Numbered from the stretch's first letter, positions 23,514 through 33,395 are shown. The stretch is DNA of 64,000 bases from Phycisphaerae bacterium RAS1 (GCA_007859745.1 SMLU01000002.1:426942-490941); one strand, 5' to 3'. Numbers and translations: made by a program. Notes: generated by a model from the sequence alone, not told the origin.

Positions 23514-26087
23514 CTACGTCGCGACTCGCGTCGCGGCGTTGATCAGGCCGAGGTGCGAATACGCTTGCGGGAAATTCCCCAGCGCCTGTCCGCGCTTCGG
23601 GTCGTACTCCTCACTCATCAGGCCGGTCGGGCCCTGCTGGTCAAGGTAATCGCCAAGAAGACTCTCCGCCTCTTCGCGCCGTCCAGCCATCGACAATGCC
23701 TCAATGAGCCAGGTCGTGCAGAGATTGAACGCTCCTTCCAGCCCCGACAGACCGTCGTCATAACGATAGCGATAGACCGCCGGACCTTCGCGGAGCTGTC
23801 GCTCGACGTCTGCGATCGTACCGATCACGCGCGGGTCGGTGGGCGGCAGCATCCCGCTCAGCCCGACCCATAGCACGGCCGCGTCGACGTCGTCTTCCTC
23901 ATACGTCGCCGCGAATGCGCCGCGTCCCGCTCGCCAACCACCCGCGACGACGTCCTCGGCGATGGCGGCGCGCAGTTCCTCCCAATCGGGCCGGCGTCGC
24001 CCGAGGTAGCGAGCGACCTGCAGGGCCCGATCCACCGTCTGCCAGCACATGACCTTCGAGTGAACGTGATTGCGCCGCGCGCGGCGAGCCTCCCATATCC
24101 CGTGGTCCGCTTCGCGCCAACGAGCCGCGACTGTGGTCACCATGTGATCGAGCATCCGCCAATGCTCAGAGGACAAGGCCGCACCGCGTTCCGCCAGCAA
24201 AGCAACCAGCGACGCGATCGGGCCGAACACGTCCAGTTGCACCTGGCGCGCCGCCGCGTTCCCGACGCGCACCGGGCGGCTGCCGCGATAGCCCGCAAGC
24301 TCGCCGATCTCTCCCTCCGGGCCGAGATGTCCGCCCGTCACGCTGTACACAGGAGAAAGCAACGCGCCCGGCTCGCATTCGTCCAGAATTCCGAGAATCC
24401 AATCAAGCAGTTTTAGCGCCGGCCCGGTCGCCCCGAGCCGCGCCAGCGCCTCGGCTGCCATCGCCGCATCACGCGGCCAGCAGAAGCGATAGTCCCAGTT
24501 ACGCACGCCGCCGGCGTGCTCGGGCAGACTGGTGGTCGCGGCGGCGGCGATCGCGCCGGTCGGTCCGTAACACAGCCCTTTGATCACCAGGGCGCTTCGC
24601 GCGCACGCTTCACGATATGCCGACGGCAGAGTCAGCGTCGCCGCCCAGCCGGCCCAGAACTGCCGTACGCGCTCCCGTCGCACCGCCTCCGTGAGGCGGT
24701 CGGCCGCAAGATTGGCCGTTCCGTAGCGCAGCTCAAGAACGAGCGGCTGAGAATCCACGTGAACCGTGGCGGTAGCGGTTTGATGGCGACCCTCGTCGAC
24801 GATCGACCAGCGCACGCCTGGCGCGCGCAGCACGACCGGATCAACGGCGCCTTCGATGACGATTCCGTCTTCCGCAACGCTCAGCCGCGTCTCGATGCGC
24901 CCGAAATCCAGCCGCGGCGCGAAGATCACGCCAACGTCGCCGCAGCCCTCCACCACGCGCAGCAGATCAGTCCTCCCGGCCCGCTGGAACGCCCGCCCGC
25001 CGCCGCAATCCAGGTAGTCACAGATGCGGACTCCGCCCCAGTCGGTGACGAGCACCAGCGAGTCACGCAGATACGCCTGCCGGGCCCGCCCTCGGCCATC
25101 GACCGGGCGAATCTCGAAGAACCCGGCCAGCGGACCGCCCAGCAGCTCGGCGAAAAGGGCCGCGGAGTCAATCCGCGGTGCACACATCCAGACCAACCGT
25201 CCACGCGGATCCAGCAGCGCCACCGTCCGTTGATCCGAAAGCACGGAGTGCTGCTCGATCGGCGTCGCCGCCGCGCCGGCGATCCACTCGGCGCGGCGCT
25301 CCGTGACGCGCGCCAGCACGCGCGCCACGGCCTGCGTATCTGCGGCACGGTGTCGCGCCGCGCTGCTTCCGGGGCCGACCTTCACGCCCACGTCAGGTCC
25401 CTGCAACGTCGCAAAGGCGTCCTCGTCGGTGCTGTCGTCTCCCAGAAACAGCACGCCGGACGCCCCCAGCCGCTGCCGCAGCCGCTGAAGCGCCTCGCCC
25501 TTGTGCGTGCGAACGACGCTCAGTTCCACGACCATCTTCCCCTGCCGCAGGTAGACGCCGGGCCACCGCCCCAGTCCACGCTCGATCGCCGCGACGGCGC
25601 CCTCGGCCGCGGACGGTTCGGCGTTGCGATAATGAAAAGCGAGCGACGCCGGCTTGACCTCAATCTGGAATCCGTCGCCGCCGCCGGCCAGCTCGCGCAG
25701 CGCGACCGCCAGCCGCGTCAGGAGGTCCTGCTGGGCCGCGGACAACGGCGCAACAGAGTCCGCCTCAAACTCGCTCCCGTGGCTTCCGACCAGGTGCGCC
25801 TCGTCGACGCCCGCGGTGCGCGACGCCAGGTCGCGCAGGGCGCGCCCGGAGATGACCGCGATGTGCGTCTGCGGCATGCCCGACAGCGCCTTCAGCGCCA
25901 CGAGCGATTCACGGTTGGCCTCGGCCCGCGCCGGATCGTTCACGATCGGCGCGAGCGTGCCGTCAAAATCGGTCGCGACCAGCAGGACCGGGCAGCGCGC
26001 CAGGTCATCCAGTCGGGAGAGCAGTGCGTCCTCGGATGGCGCTGGCGGTGCAGCGCCGCCTCCATCGTCGCGCGCGGAATCTAGCAC
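23514..26087 (-). CDS. otsB: Trehalose-6-phosphate phosphatase fused to a GH15 glucoamylase/trehalase-like domain
   Basis: 857 aa from GTG 26087, with GGAGG 10 bases upstream and a 7-base overlap with otsA. Residues about 30-265 are a HAD-type trehalose-phosphatase: DFDGTLAPI (nucleophile Asp and acid Asp), AVISGRALRDL, VGSHGSEFE, FLGDDSTDEDAF. Residues about 280-855 are a GH15 unit: an N-terminal beta-sandwich, then the (alpha/alpha)6 barrel with RNWDYRFCWPRDAAM, KVMCWQTVDRALQVA and LCTTWLIEALSMAG. GH15 enzymes hydrolyse alpha-glucosides, and one bacterial branch is trehalases. The fusion would dephosphorylate trehalose-6-phosphate and possibly hydrolyse the trehalose or a related glucoside. 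Whether both ends are active together is not visible. Confidence 0.88.
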   Translation of the reverse strand: MLDSARDDGGGAAPPAPSEDALLSRLDDLARCPVLLVATDFDGTLAPIVNDPARAEANRESLVALKALSGMPQTHIAVISGRALRDLASRTAGVDEAHLVGSHGSEFEADSVAPLSAAQQDLLTRLAVALRELAGGGDGFQIEVKPASLAFHYRNAEPSAAEGAVAAIERGLGRWPGVYLRQGKMVVELSVVRTHKGEALQRLRQRLGASGVLFLGDDSTDEDAFATLQGPDVGVKVGPGSSAARHRAADTQAVARVLARVTERRAEWIAGAAATPIEQHSVLSDQRTVALLDPRGRLVWMCAPRIDSAALFAELLGGPLAGFFEIRPVDGRGRARQAYLRDSLVLVTDWGGVRICDYLDCGGGRAFQRAGRTDLLRVVEGCGDVGVIFAPRLDFGRIETRLSVAEDGIVIEGAVDPVVLRAPGVRWSIVDEGRHQTATATVHVDSQPLVLELRYGTANLAADRLTEAVRRERVRQFWAGWAATLTLPSAYREACARSALVIKGLCYGPTGAIAAAATTSLPEHAGGVRNWDYRFCWPRDAAMAAEALARLGATGPALKLLDWILGILDECEPGALLSPVYSVTGGHLGPEGEIGELAGYRGSRPVRVGNAAARQVQLDVFGPIASLVALLAERGAALSSEHWRMLDHMVTTVAARWREADHGIWEARRARRNHVHSKVMCWQTVDRALQVARYLGRRRPDWEELRAAIAEDVVAGGWRAGRGAFAATYEEDDVDAAVLWVGLSGMLPPTDPRVIGTIADVERQLREGPAVYRYRYDDGLSGLEGAFNLCTTWLIEALSMAGRREEAESLLGDYLDQQGPTGLMSEEYDPKRGQALGNFPQAYSHLGLINAATRVAT

Positions 26088-27523
26088 GGCGCCGAAACCT
26101 CCAGGTCAATGTCCACTCCGGCCGCCTCGAAAAACTGCCGCACCCACCAGAAGACGTCTTGCTGCTTGATATTGCGCCGCAGCCGGCGCATCGCCGGATG
26201 GCGCTGCAAACGTGACATCGTCACCGCCCGGCGGATGGCGGCCGCCACGCTCTCGTGATCATGCGGATTGACCAGCGTCGCGCCCACGGCGAGCTGAAAC
26301 GCCGCCCCCGCGAATTCGCTCAGAATCAGCACGCCGTTGTTTTCCGACTGTGACGCACAATACTCCTTGGCCACCAGGTTCATCCCGTCCTTGAGCGGCG
26401 TGATGAGCGCCACGTCAGCGGCACGGTAATACGCCAGCAGCTCGGCCCGCTCCACACTGCGAAAGACGTAGTGAATCGGCACCCACCCGGGCTGCGAGTA
26501 GGCGCCGTTGACCTGAGCCACGCCGCGCTCGATGCGCGCCTTCAGGTCCTGGTACTCGGGCACGTGCTCGCGGCTGGGCACGACCACCTGCACCAGCGTC
26601 ACGGCCCGGTGCAGCTCGGGGTAGCGCTTCAGCGCCAGCTCAAACGCGCGAATCCGGTCTGGAATTCCCTTCGTGTAGTCCAGCCGGTCAATGCCCAGCA
26701 CGATCTGCGCGCTCGAAAATTGCGAGCGGAGCTCCTGAACGCGCTGCGTCACCGGCCCGCTGGCCGCGTGCCGCGCGAATTCGCCGAAGTCAATCCCAAT
26801 GGGAAACACGCCCAGGTGCGCCGCGTGCCCCGCGAATTCAATCCGCGCCAGCTTGGTGCGCCCGAAAATACGCGCCGCCGGCAGCAACCGCCGCACGCAA
26901 TCCAAGAAGTTCTCACGGTCGCGCGGCGTCTGCAGACCGATGATGTCGTAGCTGAGCAGCTCGCGCAGAACATCGACCCGCCACGGCAGCTTCGCAAAAA
27001 TATCCGGCGGCGGGAACGGGATGTGTAGAAAGAAGCCGATGCGGCTTTCGCAGCCGCGCTCGCGCAACTCGCGCCCCAGCCCCATCAGTTGGTAGTCGTG
27101 CACCCAGACAAAATCGCCCGGAGCGTGCGCGTCGAGCACGGCGTCGGCGTACTTGGCCTTGACCGTCAGGTAATGCTGCCAGTAATCGGGGACGAAATTG
27201 CAGCGCGACTGCAGGTCGTGAAACAGCGGCCAGATGATCTCGTTGGCGTAGCCCTGGTAGAAGCCCTCGTACTCCACCCGCGACAGCGACACGGGACGTA
27301 GCGGGTACCCCAGGGAAAATGCCTGTTCGCGCAGAGCCGCCGTCACGTCCGGCGCGGTCTCCTCGCGCGCCCCCGGCCACCCGACCCAGACGCCGCCGCT
27401 CCGCCGCAGCACCGCGCCCAGCGCCGTCACCAGGCCCCCGCTGCTGTGCCGCACGCTGCACGCGCCCTGCTCATCGCGCTCGATCGAGATGGGCAGTCGA
27501 TTGGAGACGATCAGCAGTCTCAT
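26081..27523 (-). CDS. otsA: Trehalose-6-phosphate synthase (GT20)
   Basis: 480 aa, normal for OtsA. It transfers glucose from a nucleotide-glucose to glucose-6-phosphate. Conserved features: [10 protein letters not shown] at the N-terminus, [79 protein letters not shown] and [11 protein letters not shown]. It is the middle gene of usp-otsA-otsB/GH15 (43 bp after usp, overlapping otsB), which suggests osmotic or desiccation stress use. Confidence 0.95.
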   Translation of the reverse strand: MRLLIVSNRLPISIERDEQGACSVRHSSGGLVTALGAVLRRSGGVWVGWPGAREETAPDVTAALREQAFSLGYPLRPVSLSRVEYEGFYQGYANEIIWPLFHDLQSRCNFVPDYWQHYLTVKAKYADAVLDAHAPGDFVWVHDYQLMGLGRELRERGCESRIGFFLHIPFPPPDIFAKLPWRVDVLRELLSYDIIGLQTPRDRENFLDCVRRLLPAARIFGRTKLARIEFAGHAAHLGVFPIGIDFGEFARHAASGPVTQRVQELRSQFSSAQIVLGIDRLDYTKGIPDRIRAFELALKRYPELHRAVTLVQVVVPSREHVPEYQDLKARIERGVAQVNGAYSQPGWVPIHYVFRSVERAELLAYYRAADVALITPLKDGMNLVAKEYCASQSENNGVLILSEFAGAAFQLAVGATLVNPHDHESVAAAIRRAVTMSRLQRHPAMRRLRRNIKQQDVFWWVRQFFEAAGVDIDLEVSAPC

Positions 27524-27566
27524 GAGCGGCTCCCAGTCTCACGCGCGCACCGCGCGCCGCGGTTAG

Positions 27567-28067
27567 TCAGGCATCGTTCGTGGCGTTCCTCGTCCGACAT
27601 TCGACATTGCGGTCCTCTTCGCCCACGTCCGCCGTCGCCGGCACCATCAGCACGGCGCAACCCGCGTTCTCCAGCACCGTCTTACTGACCGAGCCGAGAA
27701 ACAGCCGCTTGACGACGCCGCGCGCGTGCGTGCCCATCACCACCAGGTCAATCGCCTGCGCCCTGACGAAGTCGACGATCTGTGCCGCCGGCAGGCCGCG
27801 CGCGACGTGAGGTTGCACGGCCGCCCCCGGGAGAGTGGATTCAACGAACTGCCCCAGCACGAGCGTCAGCTCAGCGTCGGTCGGATTGATCGAAAGACAG
27901 TAGCTGCCGTCATCCTGCCCCAGGGACGACAGCGGCGCCGGTTCCGCAACGTATAAGACGTGAAGCTCAGCCCCGCACAACTCCGCCAGCCGCCGCGCCA
28001 GCGGCGCGGCATGGCGCGACAGCGCTCCGAGATCGGTCGGCAGCAGGATGCGCCGGATGAGCGCCAC
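27567..28067 (-). CDS. Universal stress protein (UspA family, ATP-binding type)
   Basis: 166 aa from GTG 28067. One Usp domain: ILLPTDLGALSRHAAPLARRL at the N-terminus and the ATP-binding signature G-2x-G-9x-G-S/T as GTHARGVVKRLFLGSVSKTV followed by AVLMVPA. It is the first gene of the trehalose operon, consistent with stress induction. The C-terminal 20 residues are a charged tail not found in most family members. Confidence 0.9.
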   Translation of the reverse strand: MALIRRILLPTDLGALSRHAAPLARRLAELCGAELHVLYVAEPAPLSSLGQDDGSYCLSINPTDAELTLVLGQFVESTLPGAAVQPHVARGLPAAQIVDFVRAQAIDLVVMGTHARGVVKRLFLGSVSKTVLENAGCAVLMVPATADVGEEDRNVECRTRNATNDA

Positions 28068-28405
28068 ATCGATCTCCGCTGTTCATGGACGCATACCCGA
28101 AGCCGCTCGACCCGGCCCGCGCGTCACGGGCCTCCCGGAGCCGACGAACGCCAGATTATATGTCGACTTCGGCAAGGGCAACCGCCGCCCCATCCGCTGC
28201 GCGAAATGACACACTTCGCGGCTGTCCCGCCCCCACCACCGCGGCGCTCCTCCGCCGTAACCCCCGAAAAAGGTGCTTCTTGCGCGCTCGCGCTCCAGAA
28301 CCCGCGCGCGGCACGCGGTTTGCTAGCCCTCCATCGTGCAGGGACGCGCACGCTGGAGCGCGCGACCGTCCGATCGCTCATCAAATCTGTACACCGGAGA
28401 CAGAC
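28068..28405. other. Divergent intergenic region usp/asnA
   Basis: 338 bp without a gene. On the minus strand a perfect TATAAT (complement of 28155-28160) with TTGCCC 15 bases upstream could be the usp promoter, about 88 bases before the GTG; the spacer is one or two bases short of ideal, so this is tentative. Nothing else is recognised. Confidence 0.4.
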
Positions 28406-29536
28406 ATGTCCACCAAAGTGGCCGACCTCGCCGGACCAGGCATCGGCGACTACGGCGAGCTCGAGCGCATCCTCCCCAGTGATTACCGCTCGCTGCTCAC
28501 ACCGCGGCAGACGCAGGAAGCGCTCTTCGCCGCCAAGGACTACATCGAAGAACACCTGTGCAAGGAACTGAACCTGATTCGCGTCACGGTGCCGCTGATC
28601 GTTGACGTCGAGAGCGGCGTCAACGACTACCTCGACCGCGACGGCTCGCGCACGCCGATCCAGTTCCACATCAACAACGACTACAACAAACACCCGATCG
28701 AGGCCCAGGTGGTGCAGGCCGCGACCAAGTGGAAGAGGGTCGCGCTCAAGCAGTTCGGCATGAACCCGGGCGAGGGCCTTGTGACCGACATGCGCGCCGT
28801 GCGCAAGGACTACTTCCTGGACCACGACCACAGTTGCTATGTCGATCAGTGGGATTGGGAACGGGTCATGACGCCGGACGAGCGCAACCTCAAGTTCCTG
28901 ACCGACATCGTCAAGTCAATCTGGAAGGTCATCACCGGCGCGGAGAAGTTCCTCCAGAAGCACTTCCCGCAGCTCGCCGACGACCGCTACCCGAATTTGC
29001 CCAAGAACCTGACCTTCATCCACGCCGAGGACATCCTCGACAAGTACCCCGACCTGCCGCGAAAGCAGCGCGAGACCGCCATCCTGCAGGACCACCCGGC
29101 CGCTTTCATTTACGGCATCGGCTGGACCCTGAAAGACGGCTATCCGCACGAGATGCGCGCCGCCGACTACGACGACTGGGTCACCGAGACGCGCTCCGCC
29201 GACGGCCGCCCGATGCACGGGCTCAACGGCGACATCCTGGTGTGGAACCCCGTGACGCACCGGCGGCATGAGCTGTCCTCCATGGGCGTCCGCGTGAACG
29301 CCCAGACGCTCAAAAAGCAGCTCGAGCTGACGAGCCAGCTCGATTTCATGAAGCTGCCCTATCACCAGGCGATTCTGAGAAACGAGCTGCCGCTCAGCAT
29401 CGGCGGCGGCATCGGCCAGTCACGCACGTTCATGACGCTTTTGCGCAAGGCGCACCTGGGCGAGGTGAGCGTGAGCGTCTGGCCTAAAGTGCTCAAGGAA
29501 ATGTGCCAGAAGAAAAACATCCATGTGATCGAGTAG
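28406..29536 (+). CDS. asnA: Aspartate-ammonia ligase (asparagine synthetase A)
   Basis: 376 aa from ATG 28406 (CCGGAG 6 bases upstream). AsnA makes asparagine from aspartate, ammonia and ATP and is related to class II aminoacyl-tRNA synthetases. Visible: ELNLIRVTVPLIVDVESGVND, VVQAATKWKRVALKQFGM, LTDMRAVRKDY region, DHSCYVDQWDWE, FIYGIGWTLKDGYPHEMRAA and the C-terminal LPLSIGGGIGQSRTFMTLLR, the class II motif-3-like segment. It is about 40 residues longer than the E. coli enzyme. Confidence 0.95.
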   Translation: MSTKVADLAGPGIGDYGELERILPSDYRSLLTPRQTQEALFAAKDYIEEHLCKELNLIRVTVPLIVDVESGVNDYLDRDGSRTPIQFHINNDYNKHPIEAQVVQAATKWKRVALKQFGMNPGEGLVTDMRAVRKDYFLDHDHSCYVDQWDWERVMTPDERNLKFLTDIVKSIWKVITGAEKFLQKHFPQLADDRYPNLPKNLTFIHAEDILDKYPDLPRKQRETAILQDHPAAFIYGIGWTLKDGYPHEMRAADYDDWVTETRSADGRPMHGLNGDILVWNPVTHRRHELSSMGVRVNAQTLKKQLELTSQLDFMKLPYHQAILRNELPLSIGGGIGQSRTFMTLLRKAHLGEVSVSVWPKVLKEMCQKKNIHVIE

Positions 29537-29581
29537 CGCCGATCGGATGGCGGCGCTGGACCCCGAGCCTGAGAATTCTTC

Positions 29582-29648
29582 GGGTGGAATGGGCATCTTG
29601 CCCGTTCCTGACGCGGTCGGGACGGGCGAGACGCCCGTCCCACCCAGA
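29582..29648. repeat. Palindromic repeat family C, copy 2
   Basis: GGGTGGAATGGGCATCTTGCCC and GGGACGGGCGAGACGCCCGT CCCACCC, starting 46 bp after the asnA stop. Confidence 0.8.
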
Positions 29649-29765
29649 GGCAATCCAAACCGCAGCCGCACCGGGATGACACGGTTCGTAGCCGTGCGCC
29701 CGGTGCGGTTTCTTGGTACCGGTGGGGTTGAACAAGCCGGGACTGCGTGCCGGCTGCCGCGCGAG

Positions 29766-29791
29766 TGTGGCCCGGCCGCCCTCGGCCGGTA
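29766..29791. repeat. Palindromic repeat family F, single copy
   Basis: GTGTGGCCCGGCCGCCCTCG GCCGG, the intergenic counterpart of the units inside the carboxyltransferase gene. The rest of the gap 29649-29972 holds nothing recognisable. Confidence 0.75.
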
Positions 29792-29972
29792 ATTTGCCCG
29801 TACACGCGCGGCGCATCGCGGAAGCCGTCCGCATTTCTCAACGAACGGTTGGAACGAGCTGCAGAAGGCAGCGCCCGCTGACGACCAGGCAATCACCGGA
29901 TGGCGATCGCGCCGATTCATGCAATACACATGACCCCGGCGCCCCTTCGCAAAGTCGCCCCGGAGAATCCCC

Positions 29973-30482
29973 GTGCCGCGGACCTCATTGAGAACTTCTT
30001 TCAGAACCCCGCACGGAAGTGCGGGGCCTGCCCGCCCGCCACTTCCGCGACGGGTCTTGTTGGGCGACCTATGCTCGCAGCGTACCCACGTCGCAATCCT
30101 CCAACGTGCATTCGTCACAGCCCTGCTCGCCGGCCGTAAGCAGATCGAGTCGCGCCTCTCACGCACGCGCCGCGCCCCGCTGGGTTGCATCCGCGCCGGA
30201 GATCGCGTGCTGTTCAAGCTGAGCGGTGGGCCGCTGGTGGCCAGCGCCCGCGTCGCCCGCGTGCGCGAGTACCACGCGCTTTCGCCGGCGCGCGTTGCGA
30301 CCTTGCAGCGAACCTACGGCGCGAGGGTGTGCGCTCCGGCGCAGTACTGGCGCCAGCGACGACGATGCCGTTACGCCGTCGTCCTGTGGCTCGAGGACGT
30401 CGCGCGACTCACCGCCGCGACGGCCACTCCGCGCGTGCCGCGCCAATTCGGCACGGCGTGGATCGCCTGTTCAGCCCCGTAA
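29973..30482 (+). CDS. ASCH-domain protein
   Basis: 169 aa if the GTG at 29973 is used (GGAG 7 bases upstream); an internal TTG near 30058 is possible because the first 30 residues look unrelated. ASCH domains are PUA-like RNA-binding beta-barrels. The signature is visible: HVAILQRAFVTALLAGRKQIESRLSRTR (here in two parts: LLAGRKQIESRL), GCIRAGDRVLFKLSGG, ASARVARVREYHAL, and YAVVLWLEDV. Probable role is RNA or modified-base binding; target unknown. Confidence 0.72.
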   Translation: MPRTSLRTSFRTPHGSAGPARPPLPRRVLLGDLCSQRTHVAILQRAFVTALLAGRKQIESRLSRTRRAPLGCIRAGDRVLFKLSGGPLVASARVARVREYHALSPARVATLQRTYGARVCAPAQYWRQRRRCRYAVVLWLEDVARLTAATATPRVPRQFGTAWIACSAP

Positions 30483-30486
30483 CACT

Positions 30487-30606
30487 GTAGGGTCCGCTGT
30501 GCGGACCAGCTGTAGGCTGGGCTGAGTACTCGAAGCCCAGCCCAAGCAGTCGCTGGGCTTCGAGTACTCAGCCCAGCCTACGAAAGCTCAGCCCAGCCTA
30601 CGAAAG
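30487..30606. repeat. Family H unit followed by family I palindromes
   Basis: GTAGGGTCCGCTGTGCGGACC at 30487-30507, then family I: TGTAGGCTGGGCTGAGTACT CGAAGCCCAGCC, its inverse, and a third half copy ending AGCCTACGAAAGCT. It fills the convergent gap between the ASCH gene (stop 30482) and the GH94 gene (stop 30607). Confidence 0.85.
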
Positions 30607-33072
30607 CTACCGAATGCACGCGACGACGCGGCGTAGCGCGGATGAACTCGCCGGAACGCCGATCCGCGCGTCGGGCTGCTTTTTGCCGTCCAGCGTCAAT
30701 TCAACGCTCGCGCCGGCCGAGCGGGCCGCATCGCGCGTGATCTCGATCTCGTGCATCACGCCGCGCCACGGGCGAGTCATGGATGCTTGCTTCCACGCCG
30801 GCGGCAGGACCGGATCGACGCACAGGCCGTCCCACTCCGGCCGCACTCCCAGCACCCACTGCGTCACGATGCGATGCAGCCACTGCGCCGAGCCGGTGTA
30901 CCACGTCCACCCGCCGCGGCCGAAATAGGGGGATTCCGGGCCGTCCACGTTTCCGGGCAATACGAACGGCTCCGCCCAGTAGCGCTCCGAATCCTTGAGC
31001 GCCGGATTGATCGCCGTGAGCAACTTTCCGACCGTCTCGTGATCGCGCATCTTGCACGCGGCGGCGATCGCCCACGTCGCAGCGTGCGTGTAGACGCCGC
31101 CGTTCTCGCGCAGGCCGGGGGCGTAGCGCGTGATGTAGCCGATTTCCTTCACCGGCTGGTCGTACGCCGGGGCCAGCAGCAGCGCGCCGACGTCGCGGAT
31201 CAGGTGGGTCTTGACCGCGTCCCAGCACTGCCGGGCGCGATCGGGCGGCGCGACGTCATTCAGAATCGCCCACGTCTGTGCGTTGAGAAAAATCCGCCCG
31301 ACGCGGCAGCTCTTGCTGCCGATCTTCTCGCCGCTGTCGAGCGTCGCGCGCCAGTACCATTCGCCGTCCCAGCCATGCGCATTGATCGCCGCAATGAGCT
31401 GCTCGCGACGCTGTTCGAACTCGCCCGCCAGCGTCAGCCAGTCGCCCGTGAATCCCGGACAATGCACCCGGAACCCGCCGGCGGCGGCGCGGCGGAAAAT
31501 CTGCGACCAGTCGGCCAGCAGCCCCACCAGGAAATGCCCCAGCCAGATCGACTCGCCGCGCTCCTGCAACCCGCAGGCGCTCAGGCCGTCGTTCCAGTCG
31601 CCGGCCCCGATGTATGGAATCCCGCGCGGACTCGTTCGGCCAAACACGCGACGAAAGGCGCGCATGATGTGCTCGATCAGCGCCGTCGGCGTCGCCTCGT
31701 TCAAGAACGGCGTCGCGTCCGCCAGCACCGTCAGGTCGCCGGTCTCGCGAATGTAGTTGGCGGCGACGAAGCCGAGCCAGAGCAGGTCGTCCGTCATCGT
31801 CGTGATGTGCCCCTGCTCGGTCAGCGGGTGCCACCAGTGATAGACCGAGCCGTCGGCGAATTGATGCAGCGCGTGCAGGTTTAGCTGCTCGCGGCAGCGG
31901 GCCGGGTCGATCGTCAGCCAGACCTGCGAGTCCTGAAGCTGGTCGCGGAAACCGAACGCGCCGCTCTGCTGGTAATAGCCGGCGCGGCCCCAGATGCGGC
32001 CTGAAATCGCCTGGTAGCGAATCCAGTCATTGGCCAGGTAGTTCAGCGTCGGCTCGGGCGTGTCGATCCGCTGCGCCGCAAGCAGCTCGGCCCACGCCGC
32101 TTTGGCGTCGTGCAGCGCCGTCTCCATCACATCCGCGCGCAGCAGCGAGCCGGCCAGCTTTCCGGCCGCCTCGCGCGATTCGCCGACGGCCAGCACATAG
32201 CCGACCGTCCGGCTCTGGCCGGGCTTCAGCTCGATCGTGCTGCGCATGGCGGCGATGGCGTCTTCGAATCTGCCGAAACGCGGTTTCCAGACATCCTGCT
32301 CCAGCGCGGCCGGCGTGCGGAGATTTCCATAGCGCCCCAGAAACGCCGCCTGGTCCCCCTGCGCCGATAGCACCGGCTCGGTCGTCGAAAAAACGCTGAC
32401 GTACGGAAAATCCGCGTTCCAGTGTCCGAACTGGCGGGCCGGGACGTCCCACATGTGATTGCGGGCGATGATCGAGCGGCGGGCCGCGTCGAATTCCGTC
32501 TCGATGAAAAGCTTGTGAAACTCACGCCGCGGCGACGGGCTGACGCCGCAGTTCCATTCGAGGTAGCCGCAGATTTCAAGCCGCCGCAATCGCTCGGTGG
32601 TGTTCCGCAGCTCGACGCGCCAGATTTCGGCCGTGTCGCGCGCGTGGGCGAAGAGCGTCCACTCCGCGCGGATGCCGGCGAACTGCGTGACGAACGTCGA
32701 ATACCCGATCCCGTGCCGACACTCGTAGTGTTCGAAATCGGGCCAGACCGGCGCCGGGCTGAGCGACCAGGTCTGCCCGCTCTCGGCGTCGCGCAGGTAA
32801 AGGAACTTGCCCGTGCTGTCCTGGGCCAGGTCCTGCTGCCAGCGCGTGATGACCGCGAGCTGCGAATTGTCGATCCACGTGAATCCGGCCCCGGTCTGGC
32901 TGACGGCCAGCCCGAAGCGCCGGTTGGCCATGATGTTTGTCCACGGCCGCGGCGTGCGCCAATCGGTAACGACGAACTCGCGCCCCTCGGCTTCGAAGCG
33001 GCCGTATTCGTGAACCCCGGCGCCCGCGTGCCCGGGTACGACTGCAATATCCGGCGTGACAAGGGCGGTCAT
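30607..33072 (-). CDS. GH94 phosphorylase (cellobiose/chitobiose phosphorylase family)
   Basis: 821 aa from ATG 33072 (AAAGGG 6 bases upstream; ATG 33087 lacks one). N-terminal beta-sandwich (GRFEAEGREFVVTDWRTPRPW, ANRRFGLAVSQTGAGFTW), linker helices, then the (alpha/alpha)6 barrel with FGFRDQLQDSQVWLTIDP, YIGAGDWNDGLSACG (catalytic Asp in DWNDG), TRYAPGLRENGGVYTHAATW and RGGWTWYTGSAQWL. GH94 enzymes phosphorolyse beta-glucosides such as cellobiose or N,N'-diacetylchitobiose to a sugar-1-phosphate; the exact sugar is not readable. A LacI-type operator lies about 60 bp upstream. Confidence 0.92.
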   Translation of the reverse strand: MTALVTPDIAVVPGHAGAGVHEYGRFEAEGREFVVTDWRTPRPWTNIMANRRFGLAVSQTGAGFTWIDNSQLAVITRWQQDLAQDSTGKFLYLRDAESGQTWSLSPAPVWPDFEHYECRHGIGYSTFVTQFAGIRAEWTLFAHARDTAEIWRVELRNTTERLRRLEICGYLEWNCGVSPSPRREFHKLFIETEFDAARRSIIARNHMWDVPARQFGHWNADFPYVSVFSTTEPVLSAQGDQAAFLGRYGNLRTPAALEQDVWKPRFGRFEDAIAAMRSTIELKPGQSRTVGYVLAVGESREAAGKLAGSLLRADVMETALHDAKAAWAELLAAQRIDTPEPTLNYLANDWIRYQAISGRIWGRAGYYQQSGAFGFRDQLQDSQVWLTIDPARCREQLNLHALHQFADGSVYHWWHPLTEQGHITTMTDDLLWLGFVAANYIRETGDLTVLADATPFLNEATPTALIEHIMRAFRRVFGRTSPRGIPYIGAGDWNDGLSACGLQERGESIWLGHFLVGLLADWSQIFRRAAAGGFRVHCPGFTGDWLTLAGEFEQRREQLIAAINAHGWDGEWYWRATLDSGEKIGSKSCRVGRIFLNAQTWAILNDVAPPDRARQCWDAVKTHLIRDVGALLLAPAYDQPVKEIGYITRYAPGLRENGGVYTHAATWAIAAACKMRDHETVGKLLTAINPALKDSERYWAEPFVLPGNVDGPESPYFGRGGWTWYTGSAQWLHRIVTQWVLGVRPEWDGLCVDPVLPPAWKQASMTRPWRGVMHEIEITRDAARSAGASVELTLDGKKQPDARIGVPASSSALRRVVACIR

Positions 33073-33132
33073 TGATTGCCCTTTCATTCAGACCATTCAG
33101 CGCGCAACCCACTACGCCTGTAAGGGTTGCGC

Positions 33133-33146
33133 TGAAAGCGTTTTCA
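33133..33146. promoter_or_regulatory. LacI-family operator candidate
   Basis: TGAAAGCGTTTTCA is a near-perfect palindrome centred on CG, the form bound by LacI/GalR-family sugar regulators. It lies 61 bases upstream of the GH94 start codon in a region otherwise free of palindromes of this type. No LacI-type gene is in the window. Confidence 0.6.
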
Positions 33147-33285
33147 TTCAGTCTATGGGATTGCTGCGGGCGAGTCAACGCGGAATCGTGGATCGCTCCG
33201 CCACGACGGCCGCGCGGCCTTTCCCCTGAATTGGGAACGCGCAGTCATCGCTTTTATCCGACTGCCCCGTTTCCGATCGCGCGGG

Positions 33286-33375
33286 CGAGCCAGCGCCCGC
33301 CGCGACGCGCTCGCCTGTAGCGTCGGACCTCTGTGTCCGACGGCGATTTCAACGCCGGACGCGGAGGTCCGACGC
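33286..33375. repeat. Family K fragment plus family D palindrome
   Basis: 33286-33316 contains GAGCCAGCGCCCGCCGCGAC GCGCTCG (family K-like). 33317-33375 is family D: TGTAGCGTCGGACCTCTGTG TCCGACGG and its partner GCCGGACGCGGAGGTCCGAC. It ends 21 bp from the stop codon of the next gene. Confidence 0.75.
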
Positions 33376-33395
33376 CGCAGAAAAACCAGACCGCC

